NCBI RefSeq assembly: GCF_003990725.2
Contig: NZ_CP030064.1
Coordinates: 1,426,001-1,490,000, forward strand
Direction: 5' to 3'
DNA length: 64,000 nucleotides
DNA from: Halorubrum sp. PV6
GTDB taxonomy: Archaea > Halobacteriota > Halobacteria > Halobacteriales > Haloferacaceae
Shown: in pieces, positions 16,514 through 25,165 of the stretch
How positions within the stretch are numbered: position 1 is the first letter of the stretch
Layout: every line of letters begins with the position of its first letter
The notes under the pieces: model-generated
Told to the model about the DNA's origin: nothing
What the model saw: only the letters and a program-made list of their open reading frames with translations
The model's database searches: none
Position numbers and translations under genes: made by a program

Positions 16514-16864
16514 ATGACCCGAGACGCCGACGAGACCGTGTCGCTGACCGTCCTCCACGGCGACGACCGGACGGAGCTGTCGGTCGAGCCTGGGGCGTCG
16601 CTCCGTCAGGTGCTGATCGACGCGAACCTGTCCCCGTACGCCCCCGCGACCCGCCGGCTGAACTGCGGCGGAAGGGGGCTCTGTGCGACCTGCGGCGTCC
16701 GGATTCGCGACGAGTGTCCGCCGGACCACTGGCACGACCGGCTGGCGGCGCGGTTCGGGTACCCGCGGCTCTCCTGTCAGGTGACCGTCGAGGAACCCAT
16801 GACGGTCGAACTGGTGGAGAAGGTGGTGTGGGGGTCGCGGGAGCGGTCGGACGAGGGCGCGTGA
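16514..16864 (+). CDS. [2Fe-2S] ferredoxin
   Basis: 116 residues, beta-grasp plant-type ferredoxin. The cluster ligands are C51, C57 and C60 in NCGGRGLCATCG, plus C88 in RLSCQV; C68 is extra. The spacing CxxxxxCxxC...C matches chloroplast-type or xylene-monooxygenase-type ferredoxins. It is a small electron carrier whose partner is unknown. ATG 16514 is the first start after the divergent birA promoter region. It is shorter than the abundant haloarchaeal ferredoxin with its acidic insertion, so it is a distinct paralogue. Confidence 0.88.
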   Translation: MTRDADETVSLTVLHGDDRTELSVEPGASLRQVLIDANLSPYAPATRRLNCGGRGLCATCGVRIRDECPPDHWHDRLAARFGYPRLSCQVTVEEPMTVELVEKVVWGSRERSDEGA

Positions 16865-17050
16865 GCGGACTGCGGGCGAGCGGAGAGACGGGTGAGCGGC
16901 CGGAGTTCGGGCCGCGACTCCCCTCGCCGAAGACACCGCGTTTCCGGTGAAACGAAGCGTGTTACCGAACGGCACGGATCGGGGCGGACGGACGAGTTCG
17001 CGCGTCGACCGCGGCACAAGACACAAGGTCTCAGGGGCGAACGCTCGGGT

Positions 17051-17602
17051 ATGCAACCCTCCAAGGAACGCGAGGCGTCCACAGAGGACGTGACGGACGA
17101 CCTCGATAGCCTCCTCGACGACGACCTCGCGGCCGACGAGCGCGGGGGTGACGCGGACGCGGATTCGGCCGGGTCGAGCGCAGCGACCGCGACGGCAGAC
17201 GACGGGGGTCGGATCGGGGTCGACGGGCGCTGGTTTTCGCTGAAATCGTTCGCGGTTGCGCTCGGTGCCATCGCCGTCGGCGTGTTCGCGGGTGGTGCCA
17301 TCCCGATCATCGGAGGGACCATCGGCTCCATCGGCGGCGTGTTCCTCGCCGCGTTCCTCCTCGGCGTGGTGTTCTCGGGGCGGCGGTACGCGGAACTCGG
17401 CGTCGCCGGCGCGGCGGCCGGCGCGGGGACCGCGGTGGCCAGCGTCCTCGGCGTCGGGTTCCTGCCGATCGGTATCGACTACCTCCAGCAGTGGGGGCTC
17501 GCGCTGCTCGCCGTCGGCGGCGGCCTCGGACTGGCGGTGGCGCTCGTGGGCCACTACTTCGGCCGGGACCTGCGGGCCGGCCTGACCGCGGACATCGACT
17601 GA
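17051..17602 (+). CDS. Uncharacterised membrane protein with acidic N-terminus
   Basis: 183 residues. Residues 1-60 are acidic and likely disordered (DLDSLLDDDLAADERGG). From about 67 onward there are four glycine-rich hydrophobic helices (AVALGAIAVGVFAGGAIPII, GGVFLAAFLLGVVFSG, AGAAAGAGTAVASVLGVGFL and LALLAVGGGLGLAVALVGHYF). The small-residue packing resembles DUF456-like membrane proteins, but I cannot assign a family. The gene is convergent with the EamA transporter. Confidence 0.75.
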   Translation: MQPSKEREASTEDVTDDLDSLLDDDLAADERGGDADADSAGSSAATATADDGGRIGVDGRWFSLKSFAVALGAIAVGVFAGGAIPIIGGTIGSIGGVFLAAFLLGVVFSGRRYAELGVAGAAAGAGTAVASVLGVGFLPIGIDYLQQWGLALLAVGGGLGLAVALVGHYFGRDLRAGLTADID

Positions 17603-17616
17603 GTGGGATCGGGGAG

Positions 17617-18558
17617 TCAGTGCGCCCGGAAGGGATTCTCCACGCCGACGTACGCGGCGATCTCGTGGCGTTCGAGCATCGCGAACCCGGCGAGGATCGC
17701 GACGAAGCCGACGAGCGCCTCTGCCTCGATCAGGCTGCCGAGCAGCGCCCAACTGCCGACCGCGGCGACGACCGGCTCCGCGTAGCCGACGAGGTGGAGC
17801 TGCGTCGGCCCGACCTCGTCGAGCAGCGCGAAGTAGATGAGGAAGGCGACGACGCCGGACAGCAGGGTGAGATACGACAGCGACGCCACGGAGGTGACGT
17901 TCCAGACGATCGCAGCGGGCGACTCGCCGAGCGCGGCGGCGCCGACGAAGAGCGCCCCGGCGCCGGCGACCATCGCCCAGCCCTGGAGCGCGGCGATCGG
18001 GAAGTCGGTCCGGAGCGGGCGGAGCAGCACCGCGCCGAGCGAGAACGAGACGGCGCCCGCGAACGCGAGGCCGACCCCAAACAGGGCGGCGCTGCCGGTC
18101 CCGGCGCCCAGCGGGTCGGCGATCACGACGACGCCGAGGATCCCGAGCGCGAACCCGCCGATTTCGACGGGGCCGAGCCGCTCGTTCGGGAGGACGAGCG
18201 CCGCGAACGTGGCGGTCAACACCGGAGAGAGGCTTACGATCACGGCGGCGACCGCGCCCGTGACGTGGAGTTCGGCGACGTACAACAGGCCGTGGTAGGC
18301 CGCGATGACGAACGCGCCCGCGACGGCGATACCGAGCCACTCGTCGCGGCGGCGGGGGAGGGTTCTCCCGCTCGTCACCGCGGCGAAGCCTAAGACGATG
18401 GCGCCGGCGATGGCGTATCGGACCCCGGCGAACAGAAGCGGGGGAAAGTAGTGGAGGCCGGCCTCGATGGCGACGAAGGAACTGCCCCACAGCGTCGCGA
18501 GGAGGACGAACGCCGCGACGATCGATTCGGGCGTGGAAATAACGTTCCGCAGATTCAT
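17617..18558 (-). CDS. EamA-family (DMT superfamily) transporter
   Basis: 313 residues with ten hydrophobic helices in two repeated EamA halves. The first starts WGSSFVAIEAGLHYFPPLLFAGVRY, the family signature in the first repeat, and the second half ends LVGYAEPVVAAVGSWALLGS. Members export amino acids, nucleobases or other metabolites; the substrate is unknown. A TATA element at 18587-18594 on the minus strand places the ATG at 18558 near the transcript start. It is divergent from an Lrp/AsnC gene across 182 bp of AT-rich DNA, so that regulator probably controls it. This favours an amino acid or related substrate. Confidence 0.9.
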   Translation of the reverse strand: MNLRNVISTPESIVAAFVLLATLWGSSFVAIEAGLHYFPPLLFAGVRYAIAGAIVLGFAAVTSGRTLPRRRDEWLGIAVAGAFVIAAYHGLLYVAELHVTGAVAAVIVSLSPVLTATFAALVLPNERLGPVEIGGFALGILGVVVIADPLGAGTGSAALFGVGLAFAGAVSFSLGAVLLRPLRTDFPIAALQGWAMVAGAGALFVGAAALGESPAAIVWNVTSVASLSYLTLLSGVVAFLIYFALLDEVGPTQLHLVGYAEPVVAAVGSWALLGSLIEAEALVGFVAILAGFAMLERHEIAAYVGVENPFRAH

Positions 18559-18586
18559 TGAGTAAACCTTTGGAATTTCTGGCGAT

Positions 18587-18594
18587 AGTTAAAT
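18587..18594 (-). promoter_or_regulatory. TATA box of the EamA transporter gene
   Basis: ATTTAACT on the minus strand, about 30 nt upstream of the ATG at 18558, inside the AT-rich divergent region shared with the Lrp gene. Confidence 0.55.
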
Positions 18595-18707
18595 CATTCT
18601 TCGAAAACGGCGCGGATTGGAAATGAACAATCATACATACGAATTACTTGCAACTGCGTCTCGAAATAGCCTGAAGTCTTGAATCTCTGTGTAATTATAT
18701 CGGTCGT

Positions 18708-18716
18708 AATATATAA
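18708..18716 (+). promoter_or_regulatory. TATA box of the Lrp/AsnC gene
   Basis: TAATATATA, centred about 29 nt upstream of the ATG at 18741. This spacing favours 18741 over the ATG at 18732, which would fall upstream of the expected transcription start. Confidence 0.6.
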
Positions 18717-18740
18717 CAAACCGTCACTCGAATGGGGTGC

Positions 18741-19223
18741 ATGGACGAGCGCGACGTGCGGCTGTTGAAGGCGATTTCGGATCTCGGCACCGGGAGTCCG
18801 GAGCGGCTTCACGAGGAGACCGACATCCCGGTGTCGACGATCCACTACCGGCTGAACAACTTGCGAGACGCCGGCGTGATCGAAAACGACCTCTACGATT
18901 TCGACCACGAGGCGCTCGGTCTCGGCGTCACCGTTATCGTCGAGGTGCTCGCCGACTACGAGGGCCCCTACGACGCGTTCGCCGAGGAACTGCTCGCGGT
19001 CGAAGGGGTCACCGAGGCCTTCTTCACCATGGGCGAGACGGATTTCGTCGTCCTCGCGCGGCTCTCCTCGTCGGACACCGTCGAACGGCTCATCAGCGAC
19101 TTCGAGGCCATCCCGCAGGTCGAGCGGACGAACTCGACGTTTACCATCGCCACCCTGCGCGACGAGTCGCGCGCGCCGGCGACGTACGACCTCGACACGC
19201 TGATCAAGGAGCTGACCGAGTAG
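18741..19223 (+). CDS. Lrp/AsnC-family transcriptional regulator
   Basis: 160 residues. An N-terminal HTH covers about residues 5-50 (SPERLHEETDIPVSTIHYRL), followed by a RAM/AsnC ligand-binding domain (VTVIVEVLADYEG ... VTEAFFTMGETDFVVLARL). Lrp-type proteins bind amino acids and work as dimers or octamers on nearby promoters. It is divergent from an EamA exporter with a 182-bp AT-rich spacer, the classic layout for a regulator controlling its neighbour and itself. I saw no obvious perfect palindrome in that spacer. Start 18741 was picked from the TATA position. Confidence 0.9.
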   Translation: MDERDVRLLKAISDLGTGSPERLHEETDIPVSTIHYRLNNLRDAGVIENDLYDFDHEALGLGVTVIVEVLADYEGPYDAFAEELLAVEGVTEAFFTMGETDFVVLARLSSSDTVERLISDFEAIPQVERTNSTFTIATLRDESRAPATYDLDTLIKELTE

Positions 19224-19232
19224 CCGGGTGCC

Positions 19233-19754
19233 TCAGTCGGTGAGCGACGGGCCGACCGACCGCTCGACGTACAGGAGCGCGACGAGCCCGACGATCACGA
19301 TTCCGTAGGCGAGGGCGGCGAAGAGCGCGTCCCGCGGCGTGGCGTACTCCGTGGTGCGGAAGATGATCACCTTCCGGACCATGGCGATGACGCCGGTGTA
19401 GATCACCAGCCGGACGATCCGGCGGGTGTTGCTCTGTTCGATGTAGGCGACGACCGTCTGGTACACCTCGACGATGATCAACAGGAGCAGCCCCGTCTCG
19501 ATGAACCCGATGACCACGTTCGGGTCCGTGATCTCCCCGGTCGGGACGGACTCCGCGATCTGGAGGGCGAGGTCGACGACGCCGATGCCGAAGAGAAGGG
19601 CGAAAAGCGCCGCGGCGGCGAGTTCGACGCCGTGGACGAACCAGCTCGTCGCGTCGGAGACCCGGTCGCTGCGCGAGCGCGAGACGGGCGCGCCGTCGGT
19701 CTCGGCGGGTGGACCCGAGTCGGTCGAGCGGTCGGTTGCGGGCGAGTCGTCCAT
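19233..19754 (-). CDS. PsiE-family membrane protein
   Basis: 173 residues. After a polar N-terminal 40 residues there are four hydrophobic helices (ELAAAALFALLFGIGVVDLAL, GFIETGLLLLIIVEVYQTVV, IVRLVIYTGVIAMVRKVIIF and LFAALAYGIVIVGLVALLYV). This is the pattern of the phosphate-starvation-inducible PsiE family. The E. coli protein responds to phosphate limitation but its activity is unknown. The gene stands alone, convergent with the Lrp gene by 9 bp. Confidence 0.8.
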   Translation of the reverse strand: MDDSPATDRSTDSGPPAETDGAPVSRSRSDRVSDATSWFVHGVELAAAALFALLFGIGVVDLALQIAESVPTGEITDPNVVIGFIETGLLLLIIVEVYQTVVAYIEQSNTRRIVRLVIYTGVIAMVRKVIIFRTTEYATPRDALFAALAYGIVIVGLVALLYVERSVGPSLTD

Positions 19755-19848
19755 CTGAACTCTCTCACACGACAGGAGGGTCCCGCGACACGTAAAGAAC
19801 GGGGGCGACTACGTCAGATATCGGGTCGTCGCCGGGTGCGCGAGCGCG

Positions 19849-21732
19849 TTACGACCGCTTGCCGATCTCTTCGCGCAGCACGTCGGAGACGACCTCGCCG
19901 TCCGCTTTCCCGCGGAGCGCGCCCATCGCCTCGCCCATCAGGCCCGAGAAGGCGCCCATCCCCTCGGCTTCGATCTGGTCGGCGTTGCGCTCGACGACCT
20001 CGACGACGGCGTCTCGCACTTCCGCCTCGCTGACGCCGGACAGCCCCGCCTCCTCGACGGCCTCGGCCGCCGACAGCGACGGCGTCTCGGCGAGCGTCGT
20101 CAGCACCTCGGGTACGCCCTCCTTCGCCAGGTCGCCGTCCTCGACGAGATCGAACAGGGCTAGGAACTGCTCGTCGGTCAGGTTCTCGACGGGCGCGCCC
20201 TCCCTGCGGATCTCCGTGGTCGTCGACTCCAGCGTCGAGGCCGCGAAGGTGGGGTCGACGCCGCGGTCGACCGCCGTCTCGAACAGCGGGAAGCGCTGAC
20301 CGAACGCGACCTGCTTGGCGAGGCCGGCGTCGAGCCCGAACTGCTCGGTGTACCGCTCGGCCTTCTCGTCGAGGAGTTCGGGCCGCTCCACGTCGGAGGG
20401 GTCGGGCTCGACCGGCGGCACGTCCGTCTCGGGGTACATCCGCGCCGCGCCGGGGAGCGGTCGGAGGTAGCGCGTGGTCCCGTCGTCGTTCGCGCCGCGC
20501 GTCTCTTCGGGGACGCCCTCGATGGCGGTCTCGGCGCGCTCGGCGGCCGCCTCGATGGCGAGGTCGGCGGTCTCCGGATCGGCGGCCACGATGGCGACCG
20601 CGTCGTCCTCGCCGGCACCGACCGCGTCTCGGAGGGCCGCCACCTCGGCCTCGGTCACGCCGTAGGCCGGGAGTTCGTCGGTGTGGAAGATGCCGCCCGC
20701 GCCGTGGCGCTTCGCGTGGTCGGAGAACTCGGTCCCCAGTCGGCGGTCAGGCTGGATTTCGCGGCCGACGAGGCCGTCGAAGCCGAAGAGGGGGACGGCG
20801 GTGACTTTCCCGCCGGAGTCGAGCGCGCCGCGGATGACCCCCGACTCGGTGTCGGCGAAGGTGTCGGTCACGTCGGAGACGGATCCGACGCTTGCGTCGC
20901 GCTCGCGGAGTTCGTCGCGGATGTCGAGCAGTTCGGCCTGTCTGCCGACCTCGCCGCGGACGATGTCCTCGATGCCTTGGAGGTCCTGGACGCCTTTCAC
21001 CTCGACGCGCGCGCCGTCGGCGATGGAGACGTTCACGTCCTGTCGGATCGTGCCGAGGCCGCGCTTGACCGCGCCCGTCGAGCGGAGCAGCATGCCGATA
21101 CGCTCGGCGGCCTCGCGGGCGCCCTCCGGGCTCCGGATGTCCGGGCCCGTACCGATTTCGACGAGCGGCACGCCGAGCCGGTCGAGCGAGTAGACGACGC
21201 CCTCGTCGGTCTCTTCGACGCGTTTGGCCGACTCCTCTTCGAGCATGAGGTCCGCGATGGAGACGCGGCCCTCGCTCGTCTCGATTTCGCCCTCCTGACC
21301 GAGCAGGATGGAGCGCTGGAAGCCGGAGGTGTTCGAGCCGTCGATGACGAGCTTGCGCATGACGTGGGCCTGATCGACCACGGATAAGTCGAGCAGGTCG
21401 GCGATCTGCAGGGCGACGGCGAGGGCTTCGTCGTCGACGCGACGGGGCGGCTCGTCGTCCTCTTCGACGAGGCAGGTGGTGTCGTAGCCGAGGTAGGTGA
21501 ACTCGCGGTCGACGCGGCTCTCCTCCATCGCGGCGTCGTCGAGTTCGCCGAGTTCGCTCTTCGTCGGGTGGAGCCGGCGAGTGATCGAACGGTCGGCTTC
21601 CTCGGGGTCGCGCTCGGTCGTCGGGGAGTCACAGAACAGCTTCGTCTCCGTGTCGAGCTGCTGGTGGATCTCCAGGCCGGCGACGAGCCCCAGCTCCTCG
21701 TGGTCGTACTCGGGGGTCGCGTCCGTACTCAT
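19849..21732 (-). CDS. gatE: Glutamyl-tRNA(Gln) amidotransferase subunit E
   Basis: 627 residues. GatE is the archaeal-specific partner of GatD; it binds Glu-tRNA(Gln), activates its side chain and accepts ammonia to give Gln-tRNA(Gln). The GatB-like core shows GLEIHQQLDTETKLFC near the start and VEIGTGPDIRSPEGA. An AspRS-like insertion lies in the middle (KRHGAGGIFHTDELPAYG). A YqeY-like tail with GLMGEAMGALRGKADGEVV ends the protein, contacting the tRNA elbow. GatD is not in the window, so the two subunits are unlinked here. ATG at 21732. Confidence 0.95.
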   Translation of the reverse strand: MSTDATPEYDHEELGLVAGLEIHQQLDTETKLFCDSPTTERDPEEADRSITRRLHPTKSELGELDDAAMEESRVDREFTYLGYDTTCLVEEDDEPPRRVDDEALAVALQIADLLDLSVVDQAHVMRKLVIDGSNTSGFQRSILLGQEGEIETSEGRVSIADLMLEEESAKRVEETDEGVVYSLDRLGVPLVEIGTGPDIRSPEGAREAAERIGMLLRSTGAVKRGLGTIRQDVNVSIADGARVEVKGVQDLQGIEDIVRGEVGRQAELLDIRDELRERDASVGSVSDVTDTFADTESGVIRGALDSGGKVTAVPLFGFDGLVGREIQPDRRLGTEFSDHAKRHGAGGIFHTDELPAYGVTEAEVAALRDAVGAGEDDAVAIVAADPETADLAIEAAAERAETAIEGVPEETRGANDDGTTRYLRPLPGAARMYPETDVPPVEPDPSDVERPELLDEKAERYTEQFGLDAGLAKQVAFGQRFPLFETAVDRGVDPTFAASTLESTTTEIRREGAPVENLTDEQFLALFDLVEDGDLAKEGVPEVLTTLAETPSLSAAEAVEEAGLSGVSEAEVRDAVVEVVERNADQIEAEGMGAFSGLMGEAMGALRGKADGEVVSDVLREEIGKRS

Positions 21733-21906
21733 TACGCCTCACTCCGGCGGCGCGCGACTAAAAGGGTGGCAGTTCGTCGGGGCTGCGCCGACCGCAGAAC
21801 GAGCGGATCGCGGAGCCGCCGCTCGTCGCGTAGCGGTCGAAAGGAATTATGCGTGGGTGCTGTCGTAGAGACAACACCGTGCATCGTGGGGGTGTGCCCC
21901 GTGCGA

Positions 21907-21991
21907 TGCGTGGGACCGGATTTGAACCGGCGGACCTCTACAGGACAGCGCCCTCAACGCTGCGCCGTTGGCCTGGCTTGGCTACCCACGC
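21907..21991 (-). tRNA. tRNA-Leu (GAG anticodon)
   Basis: 85 nt. Acceptor arms GCGTGGG and CCCACGC pair exactly, with discriminator A. The anticodon stem CAGCG/CGCTG closes the loop TTGAGGG, giving anticodon GAG. A long variable arm (TCCTGTAGAGG) marks a class II tRNA, and the T loop is GGTTCAAATCC. The 3' CCA is not encoded. A TATA-like TTTTAAT on the minus strand at about 22031-22038 could be its promoter. No intron is apparent. Confidence 0.93.
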
Positions 21992-22153
21992 TCGCGGTGT
22001 TCTGTCGCGTTCCCACGTACCCTTCCCCCAATTAAAAGCCCTTCCATTCGACCGGGCCGTGTCGGGCGTTGCCACCGATCCCAACGCCCGAACAGAACGC
22101 CCCGGCCCGCCGCAACCGGCACGCGTTTGGGGATGGCGCTCGTCCATTCGCCT

Positions 22154-22714
22154 ATGTCCGAGTGGGCCCGCGAGAACGTCCCGTTGCTGACCGCGCTGCT
22201 GTCCGTCGCCGCGCTGGCGCTCGTGTTCGGCGCCGTCGGCGGCGTCATCCCGAGCGGCATTCTGCCGCGCGCGAGCGACGGCGTCCTCAGTGCGCTTCCG
22301 CACCTCAACGCCGTCATCTCCGCGACCGCCATCGCCACCATCCTGCTGGGGTGGCGCGCGATATCGCGGGGGAACGTCCGCCGCCACCGCGCGTTCATGC
22401 TGTCGTCGTTCGCGCTGTTCGTCGCGTTCCTCGTCAGTTACCTCTACCGGCTGATCCTCGTCGGGACCGTCGAGTTCCCCGGCCCCGAGGCGGCGTACAC
22501 CTACCTCTATCTGCCCTTCCTGGCGATCCACATTCTGCTCGCGATCGTCTGTATCCCGTTCGTCTTCTACGCGCTGTTGCTCGCCGCGACGCGCCCGTAC
22601 GCGGAGTTGTACCACACCCGGCACGCGCAGGTCGGCCTCGTCGGCGCGGTGCTCTGGCTGATCTCCTTTACCATGGGGATCGGCGTGTACCTGATGCTGT
22701 ACCACGTGTTCTGA
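22154..22714 (+). CDS. DUF420 family membrane protein
   Basis: 186 residues with five hydrophobic helices. Conserved histidines sit in the DUF420 pattern: LPHLNAVISATAIATILLGW, RRHRAFMLSS, IHILLAIVCIPFVFYAL and YHTRHAQVGLVGAVLWLIS. DUF420 includes the Bacillus CtaM/YozB proteins needed for maturation of certain haem-copper oxidases, so a role in terminal oxidase assembly is likely. Start ATG 22154 leads straight into MSEWARENVPLLTAL. No oxidase subunit genes are adjacent, though a halocyanin gene, another respiratory component, follows convergently. Confidence 0.85.
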   Translation: MSEWARENVPLLTALLSVAALALVFGAVGGVIPSGILPRASDGVLSALPHLNAVISATAIATILLGWRAISRGNVRRHRAFMLSSFALFVAFLVSYLYRLILVGTVEFPGPEAAYTYLYLPFLAIHILLAIVCIPFVFYALLLAATRPYAELYHTRHAQVGLVGAVLWLISFTMGIGVYLMLYHVF

Positions 22715-22772
22715 GGGCGAGAAGATGCTGACGGAGTCGATCGCGGTCGGACGCAATCGGCGGATGCGGGCG

Positions 22773-23477
22773 CTACTCCTTGTTAGCGCGCTTGTGAGCC
22801 GCGTAGAACAGCGGGATCAGCAGCGCGCCGGCGAACCCGAACCCGAGCGCGAGCGCCCCGATGTCGCCGGCGCTGAGAACGCGACCGCCGGAACCGCTGC
22901 TTCCATCGCCGCCGTCGCTTCCGTCGCCGCTTCCGCCGCTTGCGCCGCTTCCGTCGCTGCTCCCGCCGCTGCCACCGCTCCCGCCCTCGCCGGGCGTCAC
23001 GAGGGTATCGTCGACCGAGCCGATGGCGACGGCGCCTTTCATTCCGACCGCCTTGTGGGGCGTACAGTAGTAGTTGAACGTGTCGCCCTCCGCGGCGTCG
23101 CTGAAGGTGTACTCGAAGGTGGTCCCCTCCTCGCCGACCGGGTCGCCGCTGTTGAACGTCTCGTTGTTCTCGACGACGTTGTGGTTCCCGCCCGCGCCGG
23201 TCCACTCCCAGACGACCGTCGTTCCGGGGTCGACGAGAATGGCCGCAGGACCGAACTTGAGGCCGTTCTCGCCCGCCCCGACCTCGACCGTGACCTCGTC
23301 TTGGCCGGTGTAGTCGTGCGTGCCGTCGTAGTTGTCGACGTCGCTCAGCCAGCCGTCGTACTGGGCCGCCGCACCGCCCGCGCCGGCGGCAAGCCCGGTT
23401 GCGGCGGCGGCGCCCGCGGCGCCGGCCCGAAACAGCCCGCGGCGACTCATCGTCGTCTCGTCGGCGTCGGATGTCAT
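22773..23477 (-). CDS. Halocyanin-type blue copper protein, membrane-anchored
   Basis: 234 residues. A twin-arginine signal (SRRGLFRAGAAG) lies near residue 10. The type-1 copper domain has ligands His in GGNHNVVE and Cys, His and Met in YYCTPHKAVGM. A long Gly/Ser linker (about 60 residues) leads to a C-terminal helix (LALGFGFAGALLIPLFYAAH) and a positive tail. The copper domain should therefore sit outside the membrane and carry electrons, as halocyanins do. ATG 23477 fits a TATA element at 23501-23508; the GTG three codons upstream is less likely. The serine/glycine spacer may act as a flexible tether. Confidence 0.92.
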   Translation of the reverse strand: MTSDADETTMSRRGLFRAGAAGAAAATGLAAGAGGAAAQYDGWLSDVDNYDGTHDYTGQDEVTVEVGAGENGLKFGPAAILVDPGTTVVWEWTGAGGNHNVVENNETFNSGDPVGEEGTTFEYTFSDAAEGDTFNYYCTPHKAVGMKGAVAIGSVDDTLVTPGEGGSGGSGGSSDGSGASGGSGDGSDGGDGSSGSGGRVLSAGDIGALALGFGFAGALLIPLFYAAHKRANKE

Positions 23478-23551
23478 ACGTCCCACTCCCGTCGTGCGCG
23501 TATTTAAGTTCCCGATACGCGACGAGCGGTCGACACTCGAGGCCCGCGCGG

Positions 23552-25051
23552 TCAGTCGTCGGCGGGCGTCGACTCCAGGCCCGCGCTCTCGATGTCGCGG
23601 TCCGTCGTCTCGCCCTCCACGTCGAAGGGATACTCACCGGTGACACAGCCTAAACAGAGGTCCGCGCGGCTCTCGCCGAGCGCCGCGGCGACGGCGTCGA
23701 TCGAGAGGTACGAAAGCGAGTCCGCGCCGATCTCCTCGCGGATCGCCTCGGTGGACCTGTCGGCCGCGATCAGTTCGTCGCGCGTCGCCATGTCGATGCC
23801 GAAGTAACAGGGCGCGACGATCTTCGGCGCGCCGATCCGGAGGTGGACCGACTCGGCGCCGGCCTCGCGGACCAGATCGACGAGTTGGGTCGAGGTGGTC
23901 CCCCGGACTATCGAGTCGTCGATGATGGTGACCGACTTCCCCTCGACAGTCGATCGGATCGGGTTGAGCTTCAGCCGGACGGCGCGCTCGCGCTCGTCCT
24001 GGGTCGGCATGATGAACGTGCGGCCGACGTAGCGGTTCTTCATCAGCCCCTCGGCGAACTCGATGCCGCCCTCACCGTCGGGACGCGGCTCGCCGGCCGC
24101 CGTCGTCTCGCCGGCCGCGTCGGCGTACCCGGAGGCGAAGGCGCGCCCGGAGTCGGGGACGGGCATCACCACGTCCGACTCGACGCCGGACTCCTCCCAG
24201 AGCTTCCGGCCGAGCTTGCGCCGGACCTCGTAGACCAGGTTCTCGTCGATCACGGAGTCCGGGCGCGCGAAGTAAACGTGTTCGAAGAAACAGTGAGCGG
24301 TCGACTCGCGCTCGACCAACTGATACGTGTCGTAACCGCTTCCGTCGGGGTCCAACACGACGAGTTCGCCGGGGCGAACGTCTCTGATTAGCTCCCCGTC
24401 GAGCGTGTCGATGGCGGCGGACTCGCTGGCGATGACGTAGCCGCCGTCGATCTTGCCGAGACACAGCGGGCGGTTCCCGAGCGGGTCGCGGACGCCCAAC
24501 ACGGTGTCGTCGTGGGTGATCGCAAGCGAGTAGGAGCCGTGGATCCGTCGCATGGTGTGTTTGACGGCGCGAACCAAGTCCTCCTCTAAGAGGTTGCGCG
24601 CGAGGTCGTGGGCGATGACCTCCGTGTCGCCGTCGGAGGTGAACGCGTGGCCGGCCGCCGCGAGCTCCTCTCGGACCGCGTCGGCGTTGACGAGGTTCCC
24701 GTTGTGCGAGAGACCGAGCGATCCTGATTTAAAAGAGACCGAGAACGGCTGCGCGCAGCTCTTATCGAGACTCCCGGCGGTCGGATAGCGGACGTGACCG
24801 ATACCCGTCCCGCCGGACAGCGACGCCAAGTCCCCCTCGTCGAACGCGTCCCCGACGAGTCCACGCTCGACGTGGCTGTGCTGTTGGAACCCGTCGTGGG
24901 TGACGATCCCCGCGGACTCCTGTCCGCGGTGTTGGAGCGCGTACAGCGCGTAGTACAGCGGGCGTGCGGCCTCGCGGTCAGCGAGCGAAACGCCGACGAC
25001 GCCGCACTTCTCTCGCGGCTCGTCAGCGGTGTGGTCCCCACCGGCGTGCAT
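23552..25051 (-). CDS. purF: Amidophosphoribosyltransferase PurF
   Basis: 499 residues. It catalyses the first committed step of purine synthesis, PRPP + glutamine to phosphoribosylamine. The glutaminase nucleophile is the Cys in EKCGVVGV, preceded by a ~15-residue propeptide that must be removed. The phosphoribosyltransferase PRPP loop is SVTIIDDSIVRGTTS. Two promoter-like elements and an inverted repeat precede the gene. ATG 25051 begins MHAGGDHTADEPREKCG. It is monocistronic on the minus strand. Confidence 0.95.
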   Translation of the reverse strand: MHAGGDHTADEPREKCGVVGVSLADREAARPLYYALYALQHRGQESAGIVTHDGFQQHSHVERGLVGDAFDEGDLASLSGGTGIGHVRYPTAGSLDKSCAQPFSVSFKSGSLGLSHNGNLVNADAVREELAAAGHAFTSDGDTEVIAHDLARNLLEEDLVRAVKHTMRRIHGSYSLAITHDDTVLGVRDPLGNRPLCLGKIDGGYVIASESAAIDTLDGELIRDVRPGELVVLDPDGSGYDTYQLVERESTAHCFFEHVYFARPDSVIDENLVYEVRRKLGRKLWEESGVESDVVMPVPDSGRAFASGYADAAGETTAAGEPRPDGEGGIEFAEGLMKNRYVGRTFIMPTQDERERAVRLKLNPIRSTVEGKSVTIIDDSIVRGTTSTQLVDLVREAGAESVHLRIGAPKIVAPCYFGIDMATRDELIAADRSTEAIREEIGADSLSYLSIDAVAAALGESRADLCLGCVTGEYPFDVEGETTDRDIESAGLESTPADD

Positions 25052-25076
25052 ATATCCGTCGCTGGGGCGGGGGGCG

Positions 25077-25084
25077 GTAAAAAC
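25077..25084 (-). promoter_or_regulatory. Proximal TATA box of purF
   Basis: GTTTTTAC on the minus strand, about 26-33 nt upstream of the ATG at 25051. A stronger-looking TATATAAATA element lies further out at about 25114-25124. Confidence 0.5.
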
Positions 25085-25094
25085 CCTCGTGTTC

Positions 25095-25108
25095 GTGGTT
25101 CAAACCAC
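25095..25108. promoter_or_regulatory. Inverted repeat upstream of purF, candidate operator
   Basis: GTGGTT-CA-AACCAC: two perfect 6-bp arms around a 2-nt centre. It lies between the distal TATATAAATA element and the proximal TATA box of purF, where a bound protein could block transcription from the distal promoter. Confidence 0.4.
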
Positions 25109-25165
25109 CGTTGAATATCTATTTATATACAGAAACGTGGATCGGTTTCGCGCTGCGGCCCGAGT

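Noticed and set aside
15443-18634. A 1,063-codon open frame on the minus strand
   Set aside because: Only the birA part is real. The rest is out-of-frame reading through the ferredoxin, membrane protein and EamA genes, made possible by the lack of stop codons in high-G+C DNA.
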